64,000 nt of DNA from Gluconacetobacter dulcium (GTDB taxonomy: Bacteria; Pseudomonadota; Alphaproteobacteria; Acetobacterales; Acetobacteraceae): contig NZ_JABEQN010000007.1 in the NCBI RefSeq assembly GCF_014174165.1, positions 120,116-184,115 on the forward strand, read 5' to 3'. The position numbers and the translations under genes were made by a program. The notes beneath the pieces were generated by a model, which worked only from the letters and a program-made list of their open reading frames with translations, was not told the DNA's origin and did no database searches. Shown in pieces: positions 1-11,088 of this stretch (position 1 is its first letter; every line of letters starts with the position of its first letter).

Positions 1-2
1 TG

Positions 3-830
3 CAGATCGAGAATCTGGCTAAAGCGGGAGCTTTCGATTCCATTACGCCCAACCGCCGTCTGGTTGCAGCGGCGGCGGAAACCGTGCTGCGGCGGGCAAA
101 CGCACAGGCGGAAGAAGCGGCCAGTGGGCAGATCGGGCTATTCGGTGGCGGTGGCGCGACGGCGGAGCCCGAGCCGCTGAGGCTGCCCGACGTGGTGGAC
201 TGGCCGGAATTCGAGCGGCTGGGGATGGAGGCCGAGGCGATTGGCTTTCATCTGACCGCGCATCCGCTGGATTCCTATGGGCCGCTGCTGCGCCGACTGG
301 GCGCGGTGCGGGCGACGGGGCTGGAGGCCGCGGCCCAGGCTGGGCTGACCCGTGTGAAGATCGCGGGATGCGTGGTCGACCGCAAGGAGCGGCCGACGCG
401 CACCGGCAGCAAGATGGCCTGGGTTCGGCTCTCCGATTCCAGCGGGGGATGCGAGGTCACGCTGTTTTCCGAGGTGCTGTCGCGCACACGCGAGATCCTG
501 ACCGCCGGCAGCGCGATCCTGGTGACGGCGGACCTGCGGCTGGATGGGGAGGCGTTGCGCATCACCGCCAGCGAAGTGGTCTCGCTGGAGCAGGCGGCGG
601 CCGAGGCCGCCGCCGAATTGCGCATCTGGTTCGACCGCGAGGACGCGGTGCCGCCGATCCATGACATTCTGGCCGACAGCCGGGGTGGGCGGGGCAAGGT
701 CGTGTTGCTGCCGTCGGTGGCCGAGACGCGGGATGTCGAGGTGACGTTGCGCGGCGCCTATCGCGTGACGCCGCGCATGGCCCAGGCGATCCGGGCCGTT
801 GCAGGTGTCGCGCGCGTGGAGCAGGGCTGA
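3..830 (+). CDS. dnaE: DNA polymerase III alpha subunit, C-terminal part (5' truncated by window)
   Basis: This is the 3' end of the replicative DNA polymerase catalytic subunit. The frame is open from base 3, and the first residues (QIENLAKAGAFDSI) match the end of the helix-hairpin-helix region of DnaE. Next come a variable linker (SGQIGLFGGGG) and then the OB-fold domain with the typical KIAGCVVDRKERPTRTGSKM stretch, which contacts single-stranded DNA. About 275 residues are visible, so the PHP and polymerase domains lie outside the window. It reads in the same direction as rpsB, with about 170 bp between them. Confidence 0.95.
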   Translation, partial: QIENLAKAGAFDSITPNRRLVAAAAETVLRRANAQAEEAASGQIGLFGGGGATAEPEPLRLPDVVDWPEFERLGMEAEAIGFHLTAHPLDSYGPLLRRLGAVRATGLEAAAQAGLTRVKIAGCVVDRKERPTRTGSKMAWVRLSDSSGGCEVTLFSEVLSRTREILTAGSAILVTADLRLDGEALRITASEVVSLEQAAAEAAAELRIWFDREDAVPPIHDILADSRGGRGKVVLLPSVAETRDVEVTLRGAYRVTPRMAQAIRAVAGVARVEQG

Positions 831-856
831 AGCTGCGGTTTTCTGCGACGCTCCGC

Positions 857-998
857 TTGCATTGCGGGGCAAAAATGGCCATAGGACGCCCGTCGGTGGA
901 GACACCGGCAATTCGCACGCGAGGCAATTCCTCTGGTGTCCCTGAGCGGGACGGGGGCCTCGCGGAGGACCAACCAGAAGATCAAGGATTCAGCCATC
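857..998 (+). promoter_or_regulatory. Probable rpsB promoter and leader
   Basis: This gap between dnaE and rpsB is the natural site for the ribosomal protein operon promoter. A TTGCAT hexamer at 857-862 could serve as a -35 box, but the matching -10 (near 880-886, CATAGG) is poor. The S2 start is preceded by AAGGA at 984-988. The long leader may carry an autoregulatory structure, as in other rpsB genes, but no specific fold was established. Confidence 0.3.
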
Positions 999-1787
999 AT
1001 GGCTATGCCCGATTTCACCATGCGCCAACTGCTGGAAGCCGGCGTTCATTTCGGCCATCACACCCGTCGCTGGAACCCGCGCATGGCGCCGTTCCTGTTC
1101 GGCGTGCGCAACCAGGTCCATATCATCGACCTGCAGCAGACGGTGCCGATGCTGGACCGCGCCCTCAAGGCGATCCGTGACACCGTTGCCGGTGGCGGCC
1201 GCGTCCTGTTCGTCGGCACCAAGCGGGCCGCCGCCGACCAGATCGCCGAAGCCGCGAAGCGCTCCGGCCAGTATTACGTCAACCATCGCTGGCTGGGCGG
1301 CATGCTGACGAACTGGAAGACCATCACCGGTTCGATCAAGCGCCTGCGTCAGATCGACGACATGCTGAGCGGCGACACGCACGGCCTGACGAAGAAGGAA
1401 ATTCTCGACATCACCCGCAACCGCGAGAAGCTCGAGCGCTCGCTGGGTGGCATCAAGGAAATGGGCGGCCTGCCGGACATCCTGTTCGTGATCGACACGA
1501 ACAAGGAGAAGCTGGCGGTCGAGGAAGCCAACAAGCTGGGCATTCCGGTCGTGGCGATCCTGGACAGCAATTCCGACCCGCGCGGCGTGACCTTCCCGAT
1601 TCCGGGCAACGACGACGCCATCCGTGCCATCGCCCTGTATTGCGAGCTGGTGTCGGGCGCGGTGCTGGACGGCATTTCGGCCGAGCTGGGCGCCTCGGGC
1701 GAGGATTTCGGCGCTGCCGAGGAACTGCCGATCGACACGGCCGCCGAAGTGGCAGCAGCGGAAGCCGAGACCGCCCCGGCGGTCTGA
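999..1787 (+). CDS. rpsB: 30S ribosomal protein S2
   Basis: S2 is a structural protein of the small ribosomal subunit. The 262-residue product starts [20 protein letters not shown] and contains the S2 signatures [23 protein letters not shown] and the Walker-like region of the second signature ([25 protein letters not shown]). Frames upstream of 999 are open but lack family similarity. The ATG at 999 follows a modest AAGGA and gives the usual S2 N-terminus. It is followed by tsf, the standard bacterial rpsB-tsf pair. The C-terminal tail is alanine/glutamate rich, as is common in alphaproteobacteria. Confidence 0.97.
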   Translation: MAMPDFTMRQLLEAGVHFGHHTRRWNPRMAPFLFGVRNQVHIIDLQQTVPMLDRALKAIRDTVAGGGRVLFVGTKRAAADQIAEAAKRSGQYYVNHRWLGGMLTNWKTITGSIKRLRQIDDMLSGDTHGLTKKEILDITRNREKLERSLGGIKEMGGLPDILFVIDTNKEKLAVEEANKLGIPVVAILDSNSDPRGVTFPIPGNDDAIRAIALYCELVSGAVLDGISAELGASGEDFGAAEELPIDTAAEVAAAEAETAPAV

Positions 1788-1904
1788 TCCCGGCGGATCG
1801 CTGAAAGGATCCCGGCTCATCCGGGACGGGGTCTTGACGATATGAAAGCGCGGGCGTGTCCGGCCGGAAGGCAGGGCGCGCCCCTGCCTTGAGGAGAGAC
1901 GGAT
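1788..1904 (+). promoter_or_regulatory. rpsB-tsf intergenic region with two hairpins
   Basis: The spacer holds two short inverted repeats. One is ATCCCGG/CCGGGA around 1809-1825. The other is AAGGCAGG/CCTGCCTT around 1868-1890, directly before the tsf ribosome binding site GAGGAGAG (1891-1898). Neither has a clear T-tract. They could attenuate or process the rpsB-tsf transcript, or set tsf translation; this is inference from position. Confidence 0.35.
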
Positions 1905-2810
1905 ATGGCGGAGATTACCGCAGCTCTGGTGAAGGAACTTCGCGAGAAGACCGGCGCCGGCATGATGGATTGCAAGAAGGCCCTGAACGAGGCCGCTGGC
2001 GAGATCGAAGCGGCCATCGACTGGCTGCGCAAGAAGGGTCTGGCCGCCGCAGCGAAGAAGTCGGGCCGTGTCACGGCGGAAGGCCTGGTTGGCGTGGCTT
2101 CGGCCCCGAACCGTGCCGCCATCGTCGAAGTGAACGCCGAGACCGATTTCGTTGCCCGCAACGAGAGCTTCCAGAGTTTCGTCGAGGCCGTGGCCAAGGC
2201 CGCGCTGGTCGCCGGCGAGGATCTGGAGAAGATCAAGGACGTCGTGCTCGAGAGCGGCCGCACGGTTGCCGACGAACTGACGCACCTGATCGCGACCATC
2301 GGCGAGAACATGTCGATCCGTCGCGCCCGCGTGCTGAGCGTGCCGTCGGGCGTCGTGGCCAGCTACATCCATTCGGCCGTGCGTCCGGGCCTGGGCAAGA
2401 TCGGCGTTCTCGCCGCCATCGAAGCGCCGTCCGAGAGCGAGGCGCTGGAGACGCTGGGCCGCCAGATCGGCATGCATGTCGCCGCGACCCGCCCGGCCGC
2501 GCTGGATATCGACAGCGTCGATCCGGCTTCGCTGGAGCGTGAGCGCGCTGTGCTGGTCGAGCAGGCGCGTGCGTCGGGCAAGCCCGAGGCGATCATCGAG
2601 AAGATGGTCGATGGCCGTATCCGCAAGTTCTACGAGGAAGTCGTTCTTCTGGAGCAGGTGTGGGTGCATGACGGCGAGAGCCGCGTGCGCGCGGTCGTCG
2701 AGAAGGCCGGTGCGAAGCTGAACGGCTTCGAGCGCTTCCAACTCGGTGAAGGCATCGAGAAGGAAGAGAACGACTTCGCGGCTGAAGTCGCGAAGGCCGC
2801 TGGCGGCTGA
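1905..2810 (+). CDS. tsf: Translation elongation factor Ts
   Basis: EF-Ts is the guanine nucleotide exchange factor for EF-Tu. The 301-residue product begins [20 protein letters not shown], with the family signature MMDCKKAL followed by the second signature ([17 protein letters not shown]). The UBA-like N-terminal domain and two core domains are complete, and the length is typical. The start at 1905 has a strong GAGGAGAG site 7-8 bases upstream. It forms a pair with rpsB. Confidence 0.97.
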   Translation: MAEITAALVKELREKTGAGMMDCKKALNEAAGEIEAAIDWLRKKGLAAAAKKSGRVTAEGLVGVASAPNRAAIVEVNAETDFVARNESFQSFVEAVAKAALVAGEDLEKIKDVVLESGRTVADELTHLIATIGENMSIRRARVLSVPSGVVASYIHSAVRPGLGKIGVLAAIEAPSESEALETLGRQIGMHVAATRPAALDIDSVDPASLERERAVLVEQARASGKPEAIIEKMVDGRIRKFYEEVVLLEQVWVHDGESRVRAVVEKAGAKLNGFERFQLGEGIEKEENDFAAEVAKAAGG

Positions 2811-2851
2811 TCGACGCCCGGTAACGGCATGAACGGGGCGGGGCCTTCCTG

Positions 2852-3601
2852 ATGGAATGGGAGGCACCCGCCCTTGTGCTGTCTGCGGCCCCGTACGGGG
2901 AGAGCAGCGCAATCGTTCATCTGCTGACCGAGGAACATGGATTGTTCCACGGTCTGTCGCGCGGTGGGGCCGCGCGCGCCGGGCGGGCCTTGTGGCAGCC
3001 CGGTAATCTGGTCCGGGCCGTTTGGCGTGGACGTCTGCCCGAGCAATTGGGCAATCTCTCCGGCGAACTGGTGCATGGGTCGGCGGCGCGGGTGATGTCC
3101 GCCCCGCTGGCTCTGGCCATGCTGGCCTCGGTCTGTGCGGTGGCGGATGGCGGCCTGCCGGAACGGGAGCCCCATCCTCGCATCTTCCATCTTCTGACCC
3201 GTTTCTTTGCCCTGATCAGCCTCGACCCCGATATGGCGGCGTGGAACGGCATGGCGGCCCTGTTGCGGTGGGAGGCCTGTCTGCTGAGTGATCTGGGTTA
3301 TGGCCTTGATCTGTCGGCCTGTGCGGTCACGGGGGCGACGGAGGGGCTGGCCTGGGTGTCGCCCCGGACTGGACGGGCGGTCAGCGACGCGGGGGCCGGG
3401 ACGTGGCGACCGCGCCTGCTGCGTCTGCCGCCTCTTTTTATGGATGAGACCGACCCCGGCACCAGCATCGACTGGCAGGATGGGTTGCGGCTGACGGGGT
3501 ATTTCCTGGCACGCGACGCCTTCGGCCAGCATCATCGGCCGCTGCCGGCGGCGCGTCTGCGGCTGGTGGATATGATCGGGGCGCTGGCGGCTACGGCCTG
3601 A
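2852..3601 (+). CDS. recO: DNA repair protein RecO
   Basis: RecO acts with RecF and RecR to load RecA onto single-stranded gaps. The 249-residue protein shows the RecO OB-fold start (MEWEAPALVLSAAPYGESSA, then IVHLLTEEHGLFHGLSRGG) and the helical C-terminal domain (FHLLTRFFALISLDPD, WEACLLSDLGYGLDLSACAVTG). The zinc-finger cysteines found in some RecO proteins are not evident; only the CAVTG cysteine is seen. It lies 41 bp after tsf in the same direction and before parC, so co-transcription is possible. Confidence 0.9.
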   Translation: MEWEAPALVLSAAPYGESSAIVHLLTEEHGLFHGLSRGGAARAGRALWQPGNLVRAVWRGRLPEQLGNLSGELVHGSAARVMSAPLALAMLASVCAVADGGLPEREPHPRIFHLLTRFFALISLDPDMAAWNGMAALLRWEACLLSDLGYGLDLSACAVTGATEGLAWVSPRTGRAVSDAGAGTWRPRLLRLPPLFMDETDPGTSIDWQDGLRLTGYFLARDAFGQHHRPLPAARLRLVDMIGALAATA

Positions 3602-3681
3602 TCGTTCGTTCGCCATTCATCCGCGTGATGGACAAATCCTGTCTTTTCTCTATCTGTTCCCCCCGGACAGGAGGAGCGCGC

Positions 3682-5901
3682 ATGTCAGTGGAAACCAGTG
3701 GCCATATCGAGGAGACCCCCCTCGCGGAGGCGTTGAGCGAGCGCTATCTGGCCTATGCGATGTCCACCATCATGTCGCGGTCGCTGCCCGACGTGCGCGA
3801 CGGGCTGAAGCCGGTGCATCGGCGCATGATATACGCGATGCGGCAGTTGCGGCTGGACCCGAGTTCCGGGTTCAAGAAATGCGCCCGTGTCGTCGGCGAC
3901 GTGATCGGTAAATACCATCCGCATGGCGATGCCTCGGTCTATGAGGCGCTGGTGCGGCTGGCGCAGGATTTTGCCGTGCGGTACCCGCTGGTCGAAGGGC
4001 AGGGGAATTTCGGCTCGATCGACGGCGATAACGCGGCGGCCATGCGGTACACCGAAGCCCGGATGACCGAGGTCGCGCGTGCGCTGTTGCAGGGAATCGA
4101 CGAGGATTCGGTCGATTTCCGCCCGACCTACGATGGCGAGGAAGAAGAGCCCGTCGTCATGCCGGCGGCCTTTCCGAACCTGCTGGCCAATGGGGCCGCG
4201 GGAATCGCGGTGGGCATGGCCACCAATATTCCGCCCCATAATGTCGGCGAGATCTGCGACGCGGCGATGCTGCTGGTCCGCAAGCCCGATTCCAGCGTGG
4301 CGGACCTGATGGCCCTGATGCCTGGACCGGATTTTCCGACCGGCGGCGTCATTGTGGAAGATCGCGAGACGCTGTTGCAGGCCTATGAGACCGGGCGCGG
4401 CAGCATTCGCATCCGTGCCCGCTGGGCGGTGGAGCCGGGGCGCTTCGGCACCTGGCAGATCGTGGTGACGGAAATTCCGTATCAGGTGCAGAAATCGCGC
4501 CTGATCGAGTTGATCGCCGATCTGATGGAGCAGAAGAAGCTGCCGCTTCTGGGCGATATCCGCGACGAGAGCACCACCGACATTCGGCTGGTGCTGGAGC
4601 CGAAATCGCGCGGCGTCGAGCCTGAAGTGCTGATGGAGACGCTGTTCCGCGCCACGCCGCTGGAAAGCCGCTTCGGCCTGAACATGAATGTGCTGGGGGC
4701 CGACCGGGTGCCCGGCGTGCGCGATCTGCGCGCGGTGTTGCAGGCGTGGCTGGACCACCGGCATGAGGTGCTGCAACGGCGCAGTCGCCATCGGTTGCAG
4801 GCGGTGGATCGCCGGCTGGAGATTCTGGACGGTTTCCTGGCTGTCTACCTCAATCTTGACGAGGTGATTCGCATCATCCGCGAAGAGGATGATGCGAAGG
4901 CCGGGCTGATGGCCACGTTCTCGCTGACCGAGTTGCAGGCGGATTCGGTTTTGAACATGCGGCTGCGCAGCCTGCGCCGGCTGGAAGAGATCGAGATCCG
5001 CAAGGAGCATGCCGAGCTGAGTGCCGAGCGCGCGGGCCTGAATGACCTGCTGGAGAGCGAGGCCCTGCGCTGGAAGACGATCACCGGGGAAATCAAGGAG
5101 ATCCGCAAGGCGTTCGGCGGTGGCAAGCTGGGTGCGCGGCGCACTGAACTGGCGGACCCGCCGCGTGCCATCGACGTGTCGGTGGTGGAGGCCGTGGAGC
5201 GCGAGCCGCTGACCCTGATCATGTCGGCGAACGGGTGGGTCAAGACCGTCAAGGGCCATGCGGTCGATCCGGCGGCCCAGAAATTCAAGGAGGGGGACAG
5301 GTTCCGCCTCGCGGTGGAATGCCAGTCCACCGATCGGCTGTGCTTCTTCGCGACCGATGGGCGGGCCTTTACGCTGCGGGCCGCCGATCTGCCGCGTGGG
5401 CGTGGCGATGGCCAGCCGATCCGCCTGCTGGCCGATCTGTCGAACGACGAGGATGTGGTGGCGGTGTTCCCTGTACGCGAGGGCGGACGACACCTTCTGG
5501 CCTCCAGTTCCGGGCGTGGCCTTGTGGTGCGCGATGAGGACATGGTGGCGGAAAAGCGCACCGGGCGGCAGGTGCTGAACCTGAAGGACGATGAGAGCGC
5601 GCGCATCTGCCTGCCGGTTGAGGGCGACCATGTGGTGGTGCTGGGCCAGAATCACCGCATGCTGGTCTTTCCGGTGGCGCAGTTGCCGGAAATGGCGCGG
5701 GGACTCGGCGTCGCCTTGCAGAAATACAAGGACGGTGGGCTACTGGATGCCTGCATCCTCTCATCGACGGCCGGCGTGGCCTGGCCCGATCCGGCGCGCG
5801 TGCGTGGCTTCGCCGATTTTCGCGATTATCTGGGCAAGCGGGCGGATGTCGGCCGCGCGGCACCTGCATGGGCGACCCGGAAGCCCAAGCCGAAGGCGTG
5901 A
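3682..5901 (+). CDS. parC: DNA topoisomerase IV subunit A
   Basis: ParC is the DNA-cleaving subunit of topoisomerase IV, which decatenates replicated chromosomes together with ParE. The 739-residue protein has the N-terminal breakage-reunion core, with the catalytic tyrosine at about residue 123 (AAMRYTEARM) and the quinolone-determining segment HPHGDASVYEALV. A C-terminal beta-pinwheel follows (EREPLTLIMSANGWVKTVKGH onward). The GyrA box is absent, which fits ParC rather than GyrA. I chose the ATG at 3682 because GAGGAG sits at 3671-3676 and the earlier in-frame ATG adds a non-homologous leader. Confidence 0.95.
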   Translation: MSVETSGHIEETPLAEALSERYLAYAMSTIMSRSLPDVRDGLKPVHRRMIYAMRQLRLDPSSGFKKCARVVGDVIGKYHPHGDASVYEALVRLAQDFAVRYPLVEGQGNFGSIDGDNAAAMRYTEARMTEVARALLQGIDEDSVDFRPTYDGEEEEPVVMPAAFPNLLANGAAGIAVGMATNIPPHNVGEICDAAMLLVRKPDSSVADLMALMPGPDFPTGGVIVEDRETLLQAYETGRGSIRIRARWAVEPGRFGTWQIVVTEIPYQVQKSRLIELIADLMEQKKLPLLGDIRDESTTDIRLVLEPKSRGVEPEVLMETLFRATPLESRFGLNMNVLGADRVPGVRDLRAVLQAWLDHRHEVLQRRSRHRLQAVDRRLEILDGFLAVYLNLDEVIRIIREEDDAKAGLMATFSLTELQADSVLNMRLRSLRRLEEIEIRKEHAELSAERAGLNDLLESEALRWKTITGEIKEIRKAFGGGKLGARRTELADPPRAIDVSVVEAVEREPLTLIMSANGWVKTVKGHAVDPAAQKFKEGDRFRLAVECQSTDRLCFFATDGRAFTLRAADLPRGRGDGQPIRLLADLSNDEDVVAVFPVREGGRHLLASSSGRGLVVRDEDMVAEKRTGRQVLNLKDDESARICLPVEGDHVVVLGQNHRMLVFPVAQLPEMARGLGVALQKYKDGGLLDACILSSTAGVAWPDPARVRGFADFRDYLGKRADVGRAAPAWATRKPKPKA

Positions 5902-5928
5902 GGCCGGGCGGGAAGCCGGCGCGCCCCG

Positions 5929-6708
5929 CTATTCCGGCAGGCTGACCGGGAAGCGGGGCGCGTTGCTGCCTTGGGCCGGTAGGTTGGCGAGGTCGAGCGC
6001 CGTCCAACTGCCGTGATGGAGGATTTCCGCCGGGCGGAAGCGGGATTTATAGGCCATCTTGGCGCTGTCGCGAATCCAGTAGCCCAGATACAGGTAGGGC
6101 AGGCCGAGGCGGCCGGCATGCGCGATCAGGTGCATGATGGCGTAGGACCCCAGCGAGTGGTCTTCCATGCCGGGGTCGAAGAAGCTGTAGACCGCCGACA
6201 GCCCGTCATCCATCCGGTCGATCAGGCTGACGCAGACGAGCTGGTCTTCCTGGGTGCGGAACTCGACCATGGCCGTATCGACCGGCGTATCCTCGATCAT
6301 CGCGCGGTAATCGTAGAAATTCATGCCCGCCATATCGCCTTCCGCATGGCGGGCGAACTGGTAGCGCTGGAACAGGACGAACTGTTCGGTCGTGGCGTGG
6401 GCCGGGACTTCGAACCCTTCGATCGTCGCGTTGCGGCGCAGGGTGCGGCGTTGCGTCCGGTCCGGGCTGAAGGTCGCGACCGGCACCCGGATGGGGACGC
6501 AGGCATTGCATGACGGGCACACCGGTGCATAGGCGATGGTGTGGCTGCGGCGAAAGCCGGCGCGGGACAGGCGGTTGTGCAGCCGTTCGGCGTCCGGGCC
6601 GCCGATGTCGGTCACGACCTTGCGCTCCATGCGGCCGGATACATAGGGGCATGGCATGGGGGCGGTCGTGTAGAAAAGCTGCGGACGACGCGGCGATGTA
6701 TAGGTCAT
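5929..6708 (-). CDS. bpt: Aspartate/glutamate leucyltransferase (Bpt family)
   Basis: Bpt adds leucine from Leu-tRNA to proteins starting with Asp or Glu and so creates N-degrons for ClpS/ClpAP. The 259-residue product has the ATE N-terminal cysteine cluster (CPYVSG, CPSCNACVPIRV) and the GNAT-like C-terminal domain (SLIDRMDDGLSAVYSFFDP, GSYAIMHLIAHAGRLGLPYLYLGYWI). The start at 6708 has GAGGAGG five bases upstream. Earlier in-frame codons add residues not seen in the family. It is convergent with parC. Confidence 0.93.
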   Translation of the reverse strand: MTYTSPRRPQLFYTTAPMPCPYVSGRMERKVVTDIGGPDAERLHNRLSRAGFRRSHTIAYAPVCPSCNACVPIRVPVATFSPDRTQRRTLRRNATIEGFEVPAHATTEQFVLFQRYQFARHAEGDMAGMNFYDYRAMIEDTPVDTAMVEFRTQEDQLVCVSLIDRMDDGLSAVYSFFDPGMEDHSLGSYAIMHLIAHAGRLGLPYLYLGYWIRDSAKMAYKSRFRPAEILHHGSWTALDLANLPAQGSNAPRFPVSLPE

Positions 6709-6881
6709 ACGCCTCCTCGACTGGCTCCAGCGCCCCATATGGGCCGACGGTGACAGCGGCCCCGTACGTTGAACCTGCGCGTCGCGAGGCAGCGGTCAGG
6801 ACCGATGGTAACGGCAAAGCCGCCGCCTTGCATCACAAACCGCCATGGGAATGACGATTTGTGACATGCGCATGACGCGGC

Positions 6882-7976
<1,095 letters not shown>

Positions 7977-9437
7977 TCAGGCGTCTTTGGCCAGATGGCT
8001 GTTGCGGCGGCTGTAGGCGAAATAGATCACCATGCCGATGATCAGCCAGACGGCCAGCCGGACCCATGTGAGACCGTCCAGCGACAGCATGACCGCCGAG
8101 CAGCAGACGATGCCGAGGACGGGAATGATCGGGCCGCCGGGCACGCGGAAGCGGCGCTCCATGTCCGGGGCGCTGCGGCGCAGGAACATGACGCCGATAC
8201 AGACGATGACGAAGGCCAGCAGGGTGCCGATCGAGGTCATGTGCGCGAGCTGGTCGATCGGCAGGAACGCCGCCAGCGCGCCGGTCAGGACCATGAACAG
8301 CAGGTTGGAATACCACGGCGTGCGCCAGGTGGGGTGGATGGAGGCGAACAGGCGCGGCAGCAGCCCGTCGCGCGACATGGCGTAGAAGACGCGGCTCTGG
8401 CCCAGCAGCAGCACCAGCAGCACCGAGGTGAAGCCGCAGATGATGCCGAACTTCACGGCCAGTTTCAGCCAGTTGAAGGGCGTCTGGTCGATCGCGGTGG
8501 CGACCGGGGCGGCATCGCCCAGCATGTCCTTGTAATTCACCAGACCGGTCAGCACGAGCGAGAACAGGACATAGGCGATGGTGCAGATCACCAGGCTGCC
8601 CAGGATGCCGATCGGCATGTCGCGGGCGGGATTGCGGGCTTCCTGCGCCGCCGTGGAAACGGCGTCGAAACCGACATAGGCGAAGAAGATGGTGCCGGCG
8701 GCGCGCATGATGCCGGAGAAGCCGAAATGGCCGAACGTGCCGGTGTTGTCCGGGATGAAGGGGACGTAGTTCGCCGTCTTGATATAGGGCAGGCCGAACG
8801 CGACGACGGCGATGATGATCGCCAGCTTCACCACCACGATGATGGCATTGACCCGCGCCGATTCGGACACGCCGCGGATCAGCAGCGCGGACACGACGCA
8901 GATGATGAAGGCCGCCGGCATGTTCATCAGCCCCGTGACGTGGCTGCCGTCGGGCAGCGCGACCGTCTCGAAGGGCGAGGCCAGCAACCTGGGCGGGAGC
9001 GAGATCCCCCAACTGCCGAGCAGCGACGAGACGTAGCGCGACCAACTGACCGAGACGGCGGCGGCGCCGACGGCATATTCCAGCACCAGGTCCCAGCCGA
9101 TGATCCAGGCGACGACCTCGCCCAGCGCCATGTAGGCATAGCTGTAGGCGCTGCCCGCGATCGGGATCATGCTGGCCAGCTCGCTGTAGCACAGGCCGGC
9201 GAAGCCGCAGGCGATGGCGGCGATGATGTAGGACAGCACCACGGCGGGGCCGGCGTTTTCCGACGCGGCGATACCGGTCAGCGAGAACAGGCCGGCGCCG
9301 ATGGTGCAGCCGACGCCCAGCGCGATCAGGCTGGCCGGGCCGAGAACCCTGCGCAGACCCTCGCTGTCGGAAGGCATTTCGATTCGTTTGCGGCGGAGCA
9401 GGCTCGAGCTGGACTGAGTAACGGGCGGCTGCGCCAT
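7977..9437 (-). CDS. APC-family amino acid permease (cationic amino acid transporter type)
   Basis: This is an inner-membrane amino acid transporter of 486 residues with about 12 hydrophobic segments. The first transmembrane helix shows the APC unwound-helix motif (GVGCTIGAGLFSLTGIAA), and IPIAGSAYSYAYMALGE follows, as in the CAT/YfnA group. The C-terminus resembles cationic amino acid transporters (PFRVPGGPIIPVLGIV-like). AGGAGA precedes the ATG by eight bases. It is divergent from glyA, with about 200 bp between them. The substrate cannot be read from sequence. Confidence 0.9.
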   Translation of the reverse strand: MAQPPVTQSSSSLLRRKRIEMPSDSEGLRRVLGPASLIALGVGCTIGAGLFSLTGIAASENAGPAVVLSYIIAAIACGFAGLCYSELASMIPIAGSAYSYAYMALGEVVAWIIGWDLVLEYAVGAAAVSVSWSRYVSSLLGSWGISLPPRLLASPFETVALPDGSHVTGLMNMPAAFIICVVSALLIRGVSESARVNAIIVVVKLAIIIAVVAFGLPYIKTANYVPFIPDNTGTFGHFGFSGIMRAAGTIFFAYVGFDAVSTAAQEARNPARDMPIGILGSLVICTIAYVLFSLVLTGLVNYKDMLGDAAPVATAIDQTPFNWLKLAVKFGIICGFTSVLLVLLLGQSRVFYAMSRDGLLPRLFASIHPTWRTPWYSNLLFMVLTGALAAFLPIDQLAHMTSIGTLLAFVIVCIGVMFLRRSAPDMERRFRVPGGPIIPVLGIVCCSAVMLSLDGLTWVRLAVWLIIGMVIYFAYSRRNSHLAKDA

Positions 9438-9646
9438 GCAGGGCGTCTCCTGAGAAGGGGGTGTGAGAGGGGAATGTGCCGGGTCGCTGGGCGGTCGGCG
9501 GGAGGATATCGGTTATTCGGCGTGTGGCCTCGCCGGGGTGGAGACGCTAGAATGCGCAAAATTGCAATGACGCGCGGACGGGGGCCATGGGAACTTTTCC
9601 GGGGACCGGCTAAAGGCGTTGTACGAAAGTTTTGGAGAATATAACG
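9438..9646. promoter_or_regulatory. Divergent promoter region between the permease and glyA
   Basis: This spacer separates the minus-strand permease from plus-strand glyA and must hold promoters for both. An AT-richer segment (GACGCTAGAATGCGCAAAATT, about 9542-9562) is visible, with GGAGAA at 9634-9639 as the glyA ribosome binding site. No riboswitch consensus was recognised. Confidence 0.4.
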
Positions 9647-10945
9647 ATGCCGGACCAGTTGAGCCAGAGCGGGTTGCAGTCCTATTTCCGTGCCCCCCTT
9701 TCCGAGCGCGATCCGGCCGTGGCCGGGATGATCGCCGGTGAACTGGAGCGGCAGCGCGACGGGATCGAACTGATCGCCAGTGAGAACATGGTTTCGCAGG
9801 CCGTGCTGGACGCCCAGGGCAGCGTCCTGACCAACAAATATGCCGAGGGCTATCCGGGCCGGCGCTATTACGGCGGCTGCGTCGAGGTGGACAAGGTCGA
9901 GGCGCTGGCGATCGAGCGGGTGAAGACGCTGTTCGGGGCCGGGTTCGCCAATGTGCAGCCGCATTCCGGCGCCAATGCCAACCAGGCCGCCTTCATGGCG
10001 CTGGTCAGCCCCGGCGACACGATCCTGGGCATGAGCCTGGCCGCCGGCGGGCACCTGACGCACGGGGCCGCGCCGAACTATTCCGGCAAATGGTTCAATG
10101 CGGTGCAGTATGGCGTGCGCCGCGAGGATGGCCTGCTGGATTACGAGGAGATGGAGCGCCTGGCCCGCGCCGAGCGGCCGAAGCTGATCGTGGCCGGTGG
10201 CTCGGCCTATCCGCGCGTGATCGACTTCGCGCGCTTCCGCGCCATCGCCGATGAGGTCGGGGCCTATCTGATGGTCGACATGGCCCATTTCGCCGGGCTG
10301 GTGGCGGCCGGGCTGTATCCCTCGCCGGTGCCGCACGCCCATGTCGTAACCAGCACCACGCACAAGACGCTGCGCGGGCCGCGTGGCGGGCTGATCCTGA
10401 CCAATGACGCCGACCTTGCGAAGAAGATCAATTCTGCGGTGTTCCCCGGCCTTCAGGGCGGCCCGCTGATGCATGTGATCGCCGGCAAGGCGGTGGCGTT
10501 CGGCGAGGCGCTTCAGCCGGAATTCCGCACCTATCAGGAAGCGGTGGCGGCCAATGCCAACGCGCTGGCCGAGACGCTGCTGGCGCGGGGCTTCGACATC
10601 GTGACCGGCGGCACCGACAGCCATCTGCTGCTGGTGGACCTGCGCCCCAAGAAGGTGACCGGCCGGGCCGCCGAGCGCGCCCTGGAGCGGGCGGGCATCA
10701 CGGCGAATAAGAATGCCGTGCCGTTCGACCCGGAAAAGCCGGCGGTGACCTCGGGCATCCGTCTGGGCAGCCCGGCCGCCACGGCGCGCGGGTTCGGCGT
10801 GGCGGAGTTTCGGGCGATCGGCGAGATGATCGACGAGGTTCTGACCGCCGTGGCCGAGAAGGGCGACGAGGGATGCACCGAGACCGAGCAGGCGGTGCAT
10901 GAGAAGGTGAAGGCGCTCTGCGCCCGTTTCCCGATCTATCGCTGA
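9647..10945 (+). CDS. glyA: Serine hydroxymethyltransferase
   Basis: GlyA is a PLP enzyme that interconverts serine and glycine with tetrahydrofolate and supplies one-carbon units. The 432-residue protein carries the PLP-binding lysine at about residue 240 ([16 protein letters not shown]), the family start [19 protein letters not shown], the YPGRRYYGG motif and the C-terminal KNAVPFDP region. The ATG at 9647 is preceded by GGAGAA. The gene is followed by a strong intrinsic terminator, so it appears monocistronic. Confidence 0.97.
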   Translation: MPDQLSQSGLQSYFRAPLSERDPAVAGMIAGELERQRDGIELIASENMVSQAVLDAQGSVLTNKYAEGYPGRRYYGGCVEVDKVEALAIERVKTLFGAGFANVQPHSGANANQAAFMALVSPGDTILGMSLAAGGHLTHGAAPNYSGKWFNAVQYGVRREDGLLDYEEMERLARAERPKLIVAGGSAYPRVIDFARFRAIADEVGAYLMVDMAHFAGLVAAGLYPSPVPHAHVVTSTTHKTLRGPRGGLILTNDADLAKKINSAVFPGLQGGPLMHVIAGKAVAFGEALQPEFRTYQEAVAANANALAETLLARGFDIVTGGTDSHLLLVDLRPKKVTGRAAERALERAGITANKNAVPFDPEKPAVTSGIRLGSPAATARGFGVAEFRAIGEMIDEVLTAVAEKGDEGCTETEQAVHEKVKALCARFPIYR

Positions 10946-10981
10946 ATTGTCCCCGGATTTTCTCCGGATTCTGAAACGGAA

Positions 10982-11020
10982 ACGGGCGCCGGAGATGATC
11001 CGGCGCCCGTTTCTTTTTTT
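10982..11020 (+). terminator. Intrinsic terminator after glyA
   Basis: A perfect 11-bp stem ACGGGCGCCGG/CCGGCGCCCGT with a seven-base loop is followed by TTC and then seven T residues. This is a textbook Rho-independent terminator on the plus strand. Confidence 0.95.
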
Positions 11021-11041
11021 GGGCGTTTGCCGCCGCCTTTC

Positions 11042-11068
11042 GGTGCCCGGAGACCGTGCCGGGCACCT
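11042..11068. terminator. GC hairpin between glyA and the cytochrome gene
   Basis: GGTGCCCGG and CCGGGCACC pair across an eight-base loop. There is no T-tract on either strand. It lies just after the stop of the minus-strand cytochrome gene and may end or stabilise that mRNA. Confidence 0.4.
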
Positions 11069-11088
11069 TCGGGCCTGTTTCCGCCGGT

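Noticed and set aside
990..2912. Long minus-strand ORF opposite rpsB and tsf
   Set aside because: It is the antisense shadow of two certain genes; high GC leaves long open frames on the opposite strand and the translation is low-complexity Arg/Gly/His.
3685..5655. Long minus-strand ORF opposite parC
   Set aside because: It mirrors the parC coding sequence and shows no domain.
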